Positions 43,708-51,567 of a stretch of DNA of 64,000 nucleotides are shown piece after piece. The DNA is from an uncultured Blautia sp. Its GTDB lineage: Bacteria > Bacillota > Clostridia > Lachnospirales > Lachnospiraceae. The stretch covers positions 1-64,000 of the forward strand of contig NZ_CAKROJ010000003.1 in NCBI RefSeq assembly GCF_934372025.1, in the 5' to 3' direction. A model generated the notes under the pieces. It saw only the letters and a program-made list of their open reading frames with translations, did not search any database and was not told the DNA's origin. How positions within the stretch are numbered: the stretch's first letter is position 1; each line of letters opens with the position of its first letter. A program made the translations under genes and the position numbers.

Positions 43708-44664
43708 TTAATTCATTCCGACCTGAATTATATATCTGTTCTCCGTATCCGGTTTTACAATCGTTTCACTCTTAGTATAATCCACACTCAAATCATTCTT
43801 AAAAAAACAAATCGTTTCACTCTGGCCTGTTTTAAGAGGCTGAGAAATCTGCATATTTCTACTTTCCATACCTGGCTGCTGCATGAAATTCCCGTTTACA
43901 CAAATAAATGTCAGCGAATTGGTATTATCAATCGAAAGACTGTCTGACCAGGTGATATAAGGCTGTGGCATATCTGCTCTGTCTGAGATAAGAATCAGTT
44001 CTGCATAAGGACGTCCAGCGCTGTCGATCACCTTGTATTTCAGTTCTGCATCTGTCCTGTTCAGAATAAAATTCATTATAAGAGTTTTCTTATATGGCTT
44101 CACACTTCTGATTTTCACAGTCACCGTACTTCCGTTTTCATAATCCCACGCAAGAGAAGATGGTATTTCCAGCGTAAGTGCCATACTCTGTTTTTCAGAA
44201 GTATTCAAAAACAATCCTTCGCTGAATTGATCTTCTCCCTGTTTCAATACAGGAAAAGAACTGCCTTTTTTCATTGATATCCTGCGACCTTCTGAGTCCT
44301 GCACCACTACTTCCCCCATGAAACGAATTTCACTGTTTTCAATACGCAGGTCATCAAAGTAGTTCCGTACCTGTAAATGAACTTTATGTTCATGGTTCCC
44401 ATACAGATACCAGATACCTTCTGTTGATTTCTCCCCAAAACAATAAGCTTCCTGCAAATCTTTATTCGCTGATACCATTCTGGTATCGCCAAGAAGATCT
44501 GTTGTAAAATAAAATTTTTCTGCAAGAATCTGCCCCGGATCTGAAGTCATATTCCGTATATATCTCGCCAGAATCCCACCTCCCGGACAACCGGACAAAA
44601 TAATCACAGCACCTGTCAGACAGTATACAAACCTCTTCCACTTTATGTTTTTTCTTTCTGCCAT
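43708..44664 (-). CDS. SipW-type exported protein, 318 aa
   Basis: A 318-aa protein with a basic start, a hydrophobic segment (about 13-32) and the sequence GGGILARYIRN, which resembles the SipW-cleavage region of TasA/camelysin proteins (LA-(K/R)Y). The rest is beta-rich with Ig-like character. It lies nine bases after the 623-aa signal-peptidase fusion, its likely processing enzyme, and just before the 1215-aa protein. GAGGTGA precedes the ATG. It may be a minor fibre subunit or an anchor. Confidence 0.72.
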   Translation of the reverse strand: MAERKNIKWKRFVYCLTGAVIILSGCPGGGILARYIRNMTSDPGQILAEKFYFTTDLLGDTRMVSANKDLQEAYCFGEKSTEGIWYLYGNHEHKVHLQVRNYFDDLRIENSEIRFMGEVVVQDSEGRRISMKKGSSFPVLKQGEDQFSEGLFLNTSEKQSMALTLEIPSSLAWDYENGSTVTVKIRSVKPYKKTLIMNFILNRTDAELKYKVIDSAGRPYAELILISDRADMPQPYITWSDSLSIDNTNSLTFICVNGNFMQQPGMESRNMQISQPLKTGQSETICFFKNDLSVDYTKSETIVKPDTENRYIIQVGMN

Positions 44665-44673
44665 ACTGTCACC

Positions 44674-46545
44674 TCAATTATCTGCCTGTTTTGTTTTTAC
44701 TGTCATATGGATCATTGCAACACCTCCGGAATTCGTATAATCTGCATCTGTGAGAGAAAGAGCAAAACGAAATTGATCTGTATCACTGACCAGCATTTTC
44801 CGTTCTATTATCCATCGATCATCCGTTTCTCTGATCAACTCATCTGTAGTATTTTTATCCTTTATTCCGATATCCAGCGGAAGATTTCCATCAACTTCAA
44901 TGGTAAGCATATACCGGACAACCACGTCACTGTCATTCTCAAGTTCCAGATTTAAATATTCCATTTCACCTGGCACTAGTGTAAATGTCTGTTTATTTTC
45001 AAGTGTATTGTTCTCCATAATGTTAAATCTCGCTGTCCTGCCTTTCTCCGTACCGGAAACCTGTATGATATATCTGGCATATATATTTCCAGTCAACCAT
45101 ATCGACAGAATGCTGATTCCTGCTATTAAGGTACATATTCTCGGAAGCAGATCATCCATCTTCCTTTTTTCATATTCCCAGAAGAGAATTTGCGCCAAAA
45201 CAAAAATCAGCAAAATCGCAAAAACAACTCTCCTGCATCTGTGAAATATGTTTAATATCCTTCCCAGATGTGGAATCCATCCTGTCACAACGCCCTTTAT
45301 TTCAGATCTGTCAAAGGAGGGGTCCGGTGCATTATTTGCATCCCCTTTTGTTGTAATCTGATCATTACAGATGGCAATCACACGATGAACAACCAGATTC
45401 TTTCCTGACTGATAAACAACAATATCGTTTTCCCTGATTTCTTTGCTTTTCTTCACTATAACTAATGTTCCTGCAGAAAAAGCCGGTTCCATACTCCCGG
45501 ATAAAACATTTGCCATTCCAAACCCAAGTGGCATTGGAAGCAGATTCCCGGATATCTTCGGTACACGTATCAGGCACAGAACACCGCATGTCAGCAGTAC
45601 AAACAAAACCAGATATGCTTTTCGAAGCAATAAATATCTTCGGACAACTATGACAAATACCATTCCCGCTATACCCATAAGCAGAATCCATTTCCATATG
45701 GATGTTGTATCCCCGGTTTTTACAGCCTTTCTGAAAATTGTTCCTGTATGTTCTGCTGCCTCTGTGTTTTCGCCATTCGCTCCGGAAACATCCGCTGCTG
45801 CTGTTGTATGAAGCGTTACGGTGCAGGAATCCATCTGTGCAGTCTCAGTTACAGGATTCAGCATTGCGTTTCCAAGCAAAGTGTCCTCTTCATCCGCATC
45901 ACGATCATACTTCCATCTCCAGTAAAGTGTATATTCCATACTCTGTCCGGGATTGAGAATTCTCTCCTCCGCAATTGCATTTATTTCATCAAAACTTCTC
46001 CAGTTTCCATTCTCGCCTGTTATCCAGCCTTCTTCATTTAACATACGAATTTCAACCGGAAATTTTTCTACGGGCATACTTGCAGCAGTACTCAGCCGCA
46101 CCTGATAATGTGCCTTCCATTTACTGAAATTTCGGATAATAAATCTGTAACTGCTTTCCGTTCCCGGTGCGATCACTTTTTTATTATCCTCACCTTGTAC
46201 CGTAACTTTTTTTGTTTTATTGATATACTGATCATGAAAAAGTGATATTTCTGTCTTCCTGCCCCATATGCTTTCATTATCTGTAACCCGAAAATCAAAT
46301 ATCCTTTTGTTTCCTGCAGTGTTCTTCGCTGAACCTTTCCCAGAATAGGATCTGCTTCCCGAAAAGCTTTCCACACCCTGAAATAGCCGGATTTCATAAG
46401 CTTTATGGTCTGAAGCCCGACAAAGACTTTCTCCGACAAAAATCACTGTCAATATTGTAAGAATCAACAACAATATCACGAACCACCAGCATTTCCTTCT
46501 GGTCAGCACATTAAATTTTTCACTGACAGAAACCCTCTCTGACAT
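44674..46545 (-). CDS. Signal peptidase I (S26B, SipW-like) fused to camelysin/TasA-like domains
   Basis: A 623-aa multidomain membrane protein. A membrane helix (about 19-38) leads to a TasA-like domain (about 45-250). Helices at about 285-327 precede an S26B signal peptidase with catalytic Ser351 in VLSGSMEP and His387 in VVHRV, plus the conserved GDANNAPDP (401-409). Helices at about 439-457 and 467-487 follow, and then a SipW-substrate-like junction (GNIYARYIIQVSGTE) and a second beta domain (about 505-620). Ser/His, not Ser/Lys, marks the SipW/eukaryotic class. Known SipW proteins are about 190-220 aa, so this enzyme is joined to substrate-like modules. GGAGG precedes the ATG; it heads a three-gene operon. 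Confidence 0.85.
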   Translation of the reverse strand: MSERVSVSEKFNVLTRRKCWWFVILLLILTILTVIFVGESLCRASDHKAYEIRLFQGVESFSGSRSYSGKGSAKNTAGNKRIFDFRVTDNESIWGRKTEISLFHDQYINKTKKVTVQGEDNKKVIAPGTESSYRFIIRNFSKWKAHYQVRLSTAASMPVEKFPVEIRMLNEEGWITGENGNWRSFDEINAIAEERILNPGQSMEYTLYWRWKYDRDADEEDTLLGNAMLNPVTETAQMDSCTVTLHTTAAADVSGANGENTEAAEHTGTIFRKAVKTGDTTSIWKWILLMGIAGMVFVIVVRRYLLLRKAYLVLFVLLTCGVLCLIRVPKISGNLLPMPLGFGMANVLSGSMEPAFSAGTLVIVKKSKEIRENDIVVYQSGKNLVVHRVIAICNDQITTKGDANNAPDPSFDRSEIKGVVTGWIPHLGRILNIFHRCRRVVFAILLIFVLAQILFWEYEKRKMDDLLPRICTLIAGISILSIWLTGNIYARYIIQVSGTEKGRTARFNIMENNTLENKQTFTLVPGEMEYLNLELENDSDVVVRYMLTIEVDGNLPLDIGIKDKNTTDELIRETDDRWIIERKMLVSDTDQFRFALSLTDADYTNSGGVAMIHMTVKTKQADN

Positions 46546-46579
46546 TTGCTTTCCTCCTTCTCATTTCATTCTGCTCATG

Positions 46580-46651
46580 TTTCCACTTTTTACAAAAAAC
46601 AGAAAACTGTCTCACAACATCTGAAACATTTCCACTATTTGTAAAAAACAG
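46580..46651 (-). repeat. Tandem 23-bp direct repeats upstream of the signal-peptidase fusion
   Basis: Copies at 46580-46602 and 46629-46651 match at 20 of 23 positions, 49 bp apart. Each has a TTTCCACT start and ends AAAAAACAG. They lie 34-106 bp upstream of the fusion gene's start codon, where a regulator could bind. No clear sigma-A boxes were seen next to them. Confidence 0.5.
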
Positions 46652-46666
46652 GAACAAAGCGGACAA

Positions 46667-46682
46667 GTCTGCTTCAGCAGAC
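46667..46682. repeat. Small stem-loop in the structured intergenic region
   Basis: GTCTGC and GCAGAC pair around the loop TTCA. AGGAA (46650-46654) and TTCCT (46686-46690) could extend it as an outer stem. It is the first of three hairpins between the 623-aa and TasA-like genes. Confidence 0.5.
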
Positions 46683-46718
46683 ATATTCCTCATACATCTG
46701 GTCGCATCCTCGCGGAGC

Positions 46719-46768
46719 TTTTTTGTGTAATAGGAACATTACGGAGTAATTTCCTATTACACAAAAAA
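46719..46768. repeat. 50-nt near-perfect palindrome (REP/MITE-like)
   Basis: Arms 46719-46736 and 46751-46768 are perfect inverse copies over 18 bp (T6-GTGTAATAGGAA). The interior ATTAC-GGA-GTAAT continues the pairing, giving a 23-bp stem with one bulged base and a 3-nt loop. T-runs lie 5' and A-runs 3' on both strands, so it is not a standard terminator. It resembles dispersed palindromic elements of intergenic DNA. The adjacent sequence on the minus strand reads GCTCCGCGAGGATGCG. Confidence 0.7.
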
Positions 46769-46797
46769 ACGTTCCTGCCTGCCACTTAACAGGAACG
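46763..46797 (-). terminator. Terminator after the TasA-like gene
   Basis: On the minus strand CGTTCCTG (46797-46790) pairs with CAGGAACG (46777-46770) and is followed by seven T. It lies 44 nt past the stop codon of the TasA-like gene and should cut most transcription before the three-gene operon. Confidence 0.85.
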
Positions 46798-46840
46798 AAT
46801 TTTTCTATATCGCATATTTATTTTTATGTTATTATGGGTA

Positions 46841-47599
46841 TCAATCGACCTGCGTCACAGAGATCTGAAGCTTGAATGCTTCTGTCTGAAGATTTGTTTC
46901 ATCACCAAGATATGTATCAAGAAAGTTTGCAATTTTTGCATCTTTATAAGGTGCTGTAGCTGCATTGTTATAAGACCATGTTGCTTCATCATCATCTATA
47001 TCTGTCTCATAGTCCCATTTCCAACCAATATAATAAGTCTTGTTTAATGATACATTGGGTTTATTTACAATTGTCAATTTCTCAAGTTCTGATTTAAGCT
47101 GATTAAGCGTCTTGTCATAAACTGTGCTATCATTGATCGCTGTTTCACCAAAGTACCATTTAATTGGTTCATAATCCGTAGTTGTAGTCACTTTACAGTC
47201 TTTTTCCGCAAATTTTCCTGCATCAAGTGAATATGTACTAGCTTTAAGAAGTATGGTTTCGATATCATCAACAGTTACTGTCAATTTTGTAGCTACCTCT
47301 GGCATTCCTTCAATGCTAAAATTCATATTCCCTTTAGTTCCTGGTGCAATTTTATTATCAGTACCAGCGCTTACAACTGTGTTTGCTTGATCATCTTTTG
47401 TATCTTTATCATAGTGTGTTTTAAACAACCCCATATCATCATTTACATTGATTTTTACACCAAATTTGGCAACTGTTGCACTGTCCGTTCCACTGTTCAT
47501 GGTTGTATACTTTGCAAGTGTTCCTGTCACGGCACCTGTTGTCAATAATGCTGCTGCCCCCAGAACAGCAGCTGTTCTCATTGTCTTGTTTCTTTTCAT
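46841..47599 (-). CDS. TasA/camelysin-like SipW-dependent exported protein
   Basis: A 252-aa protein. The N-terminus has a basic start, a hydrophobic core (about 10-25) and the SipW-type cleavage region GTLAKYTT, followed by a beta-rich domain with the stretch IAPGTKGNMNFSIEG typical of the TasA/camelysin family. Such proteins assemble into matrix or surface fibres after SipW cleavage. The ATG at 47599 is chosen for its AGGAGA site eight bases upstream; an earlier in-frame codon lacks one. It follows a SipW-like peptidase gene by 71 nt and ends in a strong terminator, fitting an abundant product. Confidence 0.87.
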   Translation of the reverse strand: MKRNKTMRTAAVLGAAALLTTGAVTGTLAKYTTMNSGTDSATVAKFGVKINVNDDMGLFKTHYDKDTKDDQANTVVSAGTDNKIAPGTKGNMNFSIEGMPEVATKLTVTVDDIETILLKASTYSLDAGKFAEKDCKVTTTTDYEPIKWYFGETAINDSTVYDKTLNQLKSELEKLTIVNKPNVSLNKTYYIGWKWDYETDIDDDEATWSYNNAATAPYKDAKIANFLDTYLGDETNLQTEAFKLQISVTQVD

Positions 47600-47670
47600 T
47601 CTGTAAAATCTCCTTTCAGGTATGTGTTTATTTATATCCAGTTCCGTGTGGCATATCGGACCCAAATATC

Positions 47671-48318
47671 CTAAAATTTATCAGCTTCCTGTGTTCTTTT
47701 TTCGGCTCGCAGCAATTCAAGCTCCGCAAGCAGTGCATCTGTTTCTTTTTTGCCTGCATTCTCATAAACTCTGCGTCGGATCTTATCACAGAGAAACAGT
47801 AATAAAATCGGACAGACGACGCAGAGAAGCATTCCTTGTGTCGTTTGCATAAACATTGCAAAATCTCCAAGCTTCGCAAACCTTCGCTGATAAACACCTA
47901 CTAAATTTTGGGCAGGAACGACTGTGGGGTCTTTTGTATTGTTGGCATCCCCTTTTGTCACCCAGGCAAGGCTGTCATTCTCATCTTTTGTAATTTCTGC
48001 AACACGATGAGTCACAACTGTTTTACCATTGCCAGCCGGATCAAGAAATGCAATCACATCTCCGACCTGCACCTTTTCTGCATCTTCTGTATGACATAAG
48101 ATCAGATCACCTGACTGAATGTTCGGATACATAGAATCTGTAAGCACGATCATTGGCACGATACCACCAATTCCGGGAACGCTTTCACTGTTTGTATATC
48201 CCCTGAAAATCAGTGTACAGTTGATAACTACGATTGGAATCATCAGCAGACAGAGAATTATTCCTGCAATCATCCATATCTTGTATCTTACTGATTTCTT
48301 CTCTTTTACTTTACTCAT
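47671..48318 (-). CDS. SipW-like signal peptidase I (S26B)
   Basis: A 215-aa membrane protease with an N-terminal helix (about 13-35), catalytic Ser62 in LTDSMYPNIQSGD, catalytic His104 in VVTHRV, the conserved GDANN (123-127), and a second helix (about 160-177). The Ser/His pair identifies the SipW/ER type. It should process the TasA-like protein encoded next. The C-terminus is charged and Glu-rich. AAAGGAG precedes the ATG; the upstream DUF3825-like gene ends 23 nt away. Confidence 0.92.
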   Translation of the reverse strand: MSKVKEKKSVRYKIWMIAGIILCLLMIPIVVINCTLIFRGYTNSESVPGIGGIVPMIVLTDSMYPNIQSGDLILCHTEDAEKVQVGDVIAFLDPAGNGKTVVTHRVAEITKDENDSLAWVTKGDANNTKDPTVVPAQNLVGVYQRRFAKLGDFAMFMQTTQGMLLCVVCPILLLFLCDKIRRRVYENAGKKETDALLAELELLRAEKRTQEADKF

Positions 48319-48341
48319 ATCTTTTTTCTCTCCTTTATTTT

Positions 48342-49082
48342 TTATGGATATAACCAGCTACTGTGAATTTTAGCCAGAAGTCTGGCGTTATGATACGCCA
48401 TTCTGAGCGTCAGGCATGTCCTTCCCAGATATTTATTTCCATCTTCTGTCCTTACACATGCCAGTGCCAGATCGGCTCTTTCAGGGTTCTGGAGACACAC
48501 AGGAATCAGAAACTGTATTCCGTGATTGTAATACTGAGGAATTGCTGTTCGATAATCTGCCTCAAGCATTCGCTTTGTCTGTCGCAGTGCTCCATCAAAT
48601 AGTTGTACTTTCATCACACTCGTACGAATCGTTTCCGGAAGACGTTGATTATTATTGGCCTCTTCAAAAATATGCTCATACTGGGGCACTATGTCCAGAC
48701 CAGTATCAAAAATAAGTTCCGCGGGATTTCCTACATATTCCGCCCGCTTCGGAAGACTGACGATTCCCGATTTCAAAAGATGATATTCGGTATAAAATCC
48801 ATCCAGATACCATCTTTGCCTGTCCGGCACCAGATTTGGAATAAAATATGCATATACAGGCTGATAATACATGTTAAACAGGCCTGTATTAAAAATTGCA
48901 TATTCTGTGGTTTCAAGTATTTTTCCCTCCTCGTAAACCCGCTGAAACGTATGCTCCAGATATCCTTTCAAAATGCCATTATCATCATTTCCATCAAAAC
49001 TCCATTTCTCCGGAACAATTCTGGCAAGATTCTGTATCTGCCGGTTATAATTCCCGCAGTACGTGTACTCAAATAGATTCAC
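48342..49082 (-). CDS. DUF3825-like protein heading the SipW/TasA-like operon
   Basis: A 246-aa soluble protein resembling the DUF3825 family (FNTGLFNMYYQPVYAYFIPN and WYLDGFYTEYHLL, about residues 67-110). No signal peptide and no membrane helix, so it is cytoplasmic, in contrast to its neighbours. The start is a GTG at 49082 with GGAGG eight bases upstream. It shares an operon with the SipW-like and TasA-like genes. The family's function is not known to me; a link to surface-fibre regulation is only suggested by position. Confidence 0.65.
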   Translation of the reverse strand: MNLFEYTYCGNYNRQIQNLARIVPEKWSFDGNDDNGILKGYLEHTFQRVYEEGKILETTEYAIFNTGLFNMYYQPVYAYFIPNLVPDRQRWYLDGFYTEYHLLKSGIVSLPKRAEYVGNPAELIFDTGLDIVPQYEHIFEEANNNQRLPETIRTSVMKVQLFDGALRQTKRMLEADYRTAIPQYYNHGIQFLIPVCLQNPERADLALACVRTEDGNKYLGRTCLTLRMAYHNARLLAKIHSSWLYP

Positions 49083-49299
49083 TTATTCTACCTCCTGCAT
49101 TTTTGATTTAATTACTGATATAATATTGTATTTGGGAAATCAGCCGACAGAACTGCCGGTTAAGAATATATATATAAAATATCACAGCTTATGATTTGCT
49201 GCAATTTCTAATTTTGTCGAATCTCGTCTATTATCATTATCAGTTATTTTGGACAGTAACCATTATTACTGTATGCATATTATTCCTTTTATTTTTCTG
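49083..49299. other. Intergenic region between divergent genes, mostly unassigned
   Basis: This stretch separates the DUF3825-like gene from the methyltransferase promoter and must hold the former's promoter. I see an imperfect 16-bp palindrome (49144-49159, CCG and CAG halves) and an AT-rich tract (about 49170-49182). No open frame worth listing. Confidence 0.4.
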
Positions 49300-49328
49300 T
49301 AGAAATACACCTGCTCCCATGTTATAAT
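49300..49328 (+). promoter_or_regulatory. Promoter of the homocysteine methyltransferase-family gene
   Basis: TAGAAA (49300-49305), a 17-bp spacer and a perfect TATAAT (49323-49328) with an extended TG (49320-49321). It predicts a leader of about 115 nt. Confidence 0.65.
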
Positions 49329-49336
49329 AGGAATCT

Positions 49337-49352
49337 GAACAGTTAACTGTTC
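49337..49352. promoter_or_regulatory. Perfect 16-bp palindrome at the transcription start
   Basis: GAACAGTTAACTGTTC is a perfect palindrome 9 bp after the -10 box, where a dimeric repressor would block transcription. Its GAACAGTTA half resembles the arm of the inverted repeat at 36164-36172. Confidence 0.5.
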
Positions 49353-49364
49353 ATAACAATACCG

Positions 49365-49428
49365 AAATAAGCACTTTCCGACAGAAATGCGGAGCTTACA
49401 GGTAAGTTGCTTATGCATTTATTTTTTC
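49365..49428 (+). ncRNA. Structured leader of the methyltransferase-family mRNA
   Basis: ATAAGCA (49367-49373) pairs with TGCTTAT (49408-49414) to close two inner stems, TCCG/CGGA (77-80 with 390-393) and CTTA/TAAG (395-398 with 403-406), a possible three-way junction. A T6 run (49422-49427) follows just before the AAGGAGG site. It could be a small riboswitch-like terminator or attenuator. No known SAM, THF or cobalamin class was recognised. Confidence 0.4.
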
Positions 49429-49448
49429 ATCAAGGAGGCAACGAACTA

Positions 49449-50318
49449 ATGACGAAAGAAGAATTTCGAAAACTGACAGAGAATGTCCTTATTCTGGATG
49501 GAGCTACCGGTTCCAACCTTATGGCAAGCGGTATGCCAAGAGGGATTTGTACGGAGACATGGGTTATTGAACACAAAGACATCATTCAGAATTTACAGCG
49601 TGCCTATATCCAGGCAGGCAGTCAGGTGATTTACGCTCCAACTTTTGGCGGAAACTGTATGAATCTTGAAAAACACGGTTTACAGGACAAGATTGAAGAG
49701 ATCAACCGTACTCTGGTAGGTTATTCCAGAGAACTGGTAACTGACGGCGTCTATGTAGCCGGTGATATTACGACATCCGGCTCTTTCATTACTGCTGACG
49801 GAGATTATACTTATGAAGATGCATTTAAGATGTATCAGGAACAGATCCGCATTCTTGCAGACGCTGGCATTGATCTGATTGCTGCTGAGACTATGATCAA
49901 TATTGAAGAAACTCTTGCCGCTGTTGATGCTGCGGCATCTGTGTGCGATCTTCCGATCATGTGTACTATGACTGTTGAAGCAGATGGAAGTATTTTCAGT
50001 GGCGGTAATGCCGTGGAAGCTGCTGTTTCACTGGAGGCCGCCGGTGCAGACGCTGTAGGCATTAACTGTTCTGTCGGACCAGACCAGCTTGTATCAGTTG
50101 TACGCAGTATCCGTGAAAATGTATCTATTCCTGTAATCGCAAAACCAAATGCCGGTATGCCGGTTATTGATGACAATGGAAATGCTGTTTACAGTATGCA
50201 TGCCGAAGAATTTGCAAAATATATGAAGGTTCTTATCGAAAACGGAGCTTCTGTTGTAGGAGGATGTTGTGGCACAACTCCGGACTTCATCAGACAACTC
50301 CATAACACAATAAGATAG
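49449..50318 (+). CDS. Homocysteine S-methyltransferase family protein
   Basis: A 289-aa TIM-barrel protein matching the N-terminal homocysteine-binding module of MetH/BHMT. LDGATGSNLMASGMP opens the barrel, and the zinc cysteines are in GINCS and GGCCGTTPDFI. It lacks the folate, cobalamin and activation domains of MetH, so it either uses a small donor (such as S-methylmethionine) or works with separate MetH-like subunits. I use the ATG at 49449 with AAGGAGG ten bases upstream; an ATG 42 nt earlier has no site. It stands alone and ends in a strong terminator. Confidence 0.87.
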   Translation: MTKEEFRKLTENVLILDGATGSNLMASGMPRGICTETWVIEHKDIIQNLQRAYIQAGSQVIYAPTFGGNCMNLEKHGLQDKIEEINRTLVGYSRELVTDGVYVAGDITTSGSFITADGDYTYEDAFKMYQEQIRILADAGIDLIAAETMINIEETLAAVDAAASVCDLPIMCTMTVEADGSIFSGGNAVEAAVSLEAAGADAVGINCSVGPDQLVSVVRSIRENVSIPVIAKPNAGMPVIDDNGNAVYSMHAEEFAKYMKVLIENGASVVGGCCGTTPDFIRQLHNTIR

Positions 50319-50335
50319 TTTTCTTCAAAAGAATA

Positions 50336-50413
50336 CCACCACCTGAATAGTTCTTCCGTAGTCAGCTTTTAAACTGACTTTTGAGAAGTATCCTTTCAGG
50401 TGGTGGCTTTTTG
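50336..50413 (+). terminator. Long branched terminator after the methyltransferase gene
   Basis: CCACCACCTGAA (50336-50347) pairs perfectly with TTCAGGTGGTGG (50395-50406) over 12 bp, then CTTTTTG. The interior holds a second stem, AGTCAG/CTGACT (50360-50365 with 50374-50379). It is larger than a usual terminator. Confidence 0.85.
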
Positions 50414-50419
50414 TTTCTC

Positions 50420-51559
50420 TTATTTTACTTGAATTGCTTTTTCCGGACACATTTCCTGACAGCAGAAACACCGGATACATTTCTTATAATCATAAACCGG
50501 TGGATTTTCTCTTCCCTTTCGAAAATCAATTGCTTTCTCAGGAACAGGACAACTTTTGACACAGATTCCACAACGGATGCAACGCTCCGGTTCAATATAT
50601 GGCTTTTTCTGGAAAATATTCAGCGCTTTCGCAAGACGTTCCCACATGCCGGAACGTACTTCTCTGCGATCCACGTCAAAATATGGATTGCCGTATTGTG
50701 CCACAGCATCATTCATTGCGATCACTCCATCAGGAGTAATAATCTCAATTTCTTCTGTTTTCCAGGTTCCAAGTCCCATTTTTTCTCCATGATAATTTGT
50801 CGGAACCATTTCCGGTTTCAGATGCACAAGGTTACAAAATACACTGTCCAGTGCAACCGGATCCTGTGACATCAGCATTACATTCATTGGTGCCGGCTCA
50901 CCAGAACCCGGACCGTTCCCTTCCATGGCAACAATTCCATCCATAATATACAGACGCGGTTTTACATACTGGTTCAGATCTATCAGCATTCTGGCAAAAC
51001 TGTCAGCACTTGGATACTGCGTATGTCCCTTCGCTTTATGAAAGCCATATACAAACCCATAGCTGTTTTTCACAGCACCGGTAATTCTTTCCAGTGCATG
51101 CGTCTTCATCTTACAAAGCGAAATCACACAATCCTTTTCCAGAAGTTCTTTTGGCAGAATAAATTCCTTCGCCTGTATTCCCTCCGGATAATCCACATGA
51201 ACTCCCTTTGTATAATCAATAGCCGGAATATTCAGTTCCTCCAGATAACGATCCATTCCTGTTCCCTGAATCACCCTGGAGGTTGTTCCATTACCGCAGG
51301 AGTCTGCAAGTGCCATGTTCTGATATCCTTTTTCACGCATCAGTCTGGCAAACATACCAACAACTGTCGGGTGTGTGATCACAGCCTTATCAACCTCTGC
51401 TTTTTTAAGAAGATTTGGTTTCAATAAAACAGATTCTTCTTTTCCTACTATATTCTCAAGTCCGCCCAGAAGTTCCAGACCAATCTCAAGATTCTCATAA
51501 ACAATTTCTTCCCTGTAAGAATTACAGGGAAGAAGAATAACTTTGCTTTTTTTATTCAT
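50420..51559 (-). CDS. DUF362 protein with two 4Fe-4S ferredoxin motifs
   Basis: A 379-aa protein. The DUF362 domain (about residues 1-300; LLKPNLLKKAEVDKAV, DSCGNGTTSRVIQGTG) is followed by a C-terminal bacterial-type ferredoxin with two Cys clusters, CIRCGICVKSCP and CIRCFCCQEMCP. It is a probable redox protein of unknown reaction. The ATG at 51559 has GAGGAT six bases upstream; a start 12 nt earlier overlaps the preceding gene's stop. It is the last gene of the operon that carries the second pot system and the PTS enzyme I homologue. Redox partner and substrate are unknown. Confidence 0.85.
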   Translation of the reverse strand: MNKKSKVILLPCNSYREEIVYENLEIGLELLGGLENIVGKEESVLLKPNLLKKAEVDKAVITHPTVVGMFARLMREKGYQNMALADSCGNGTTSRVIQGTGMDRYLEELNIPAIDYTKGVHVDYPEGIQAKEFILPKELLEKDCVISLCKMKTHALERITGAVKNSYGFVYGFHKAKGHTQYPSADSFARMLIDLNQYVKPRLYIMDGIVAMEGNGPGSGEPAPMNVMLMSQDPVALDSVFCNLVHLKPEMVPTNYHGEKMGLGTWKTEEIEIITPDGVIAMNDAVAQYGNPYFDVDRREVRSGMWERLAKALNIFQKKPYIEPERCIRCGICVKSCPVPEKAIDFRKGRENPPVYDYKKCIRCFCCQEMCPEKAIQVK

Positions 51560-51567
51560 GCTTATCC

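Noticed and set aside
49144..49159. Imperfect 16-bp palindrome upstream of the DUF3825-like gene
   Set aside because: Four of the sixteen positions fail to pair and no promoter boxes are aligned with it; too weak to call an operator.
49365..49428. Known SAM, THF, TPP, purine or cobalamin riboswitch
   Set aside because: The segment is too short or lacks the conserved blocks of these classes; only a generic structured leader is supported.
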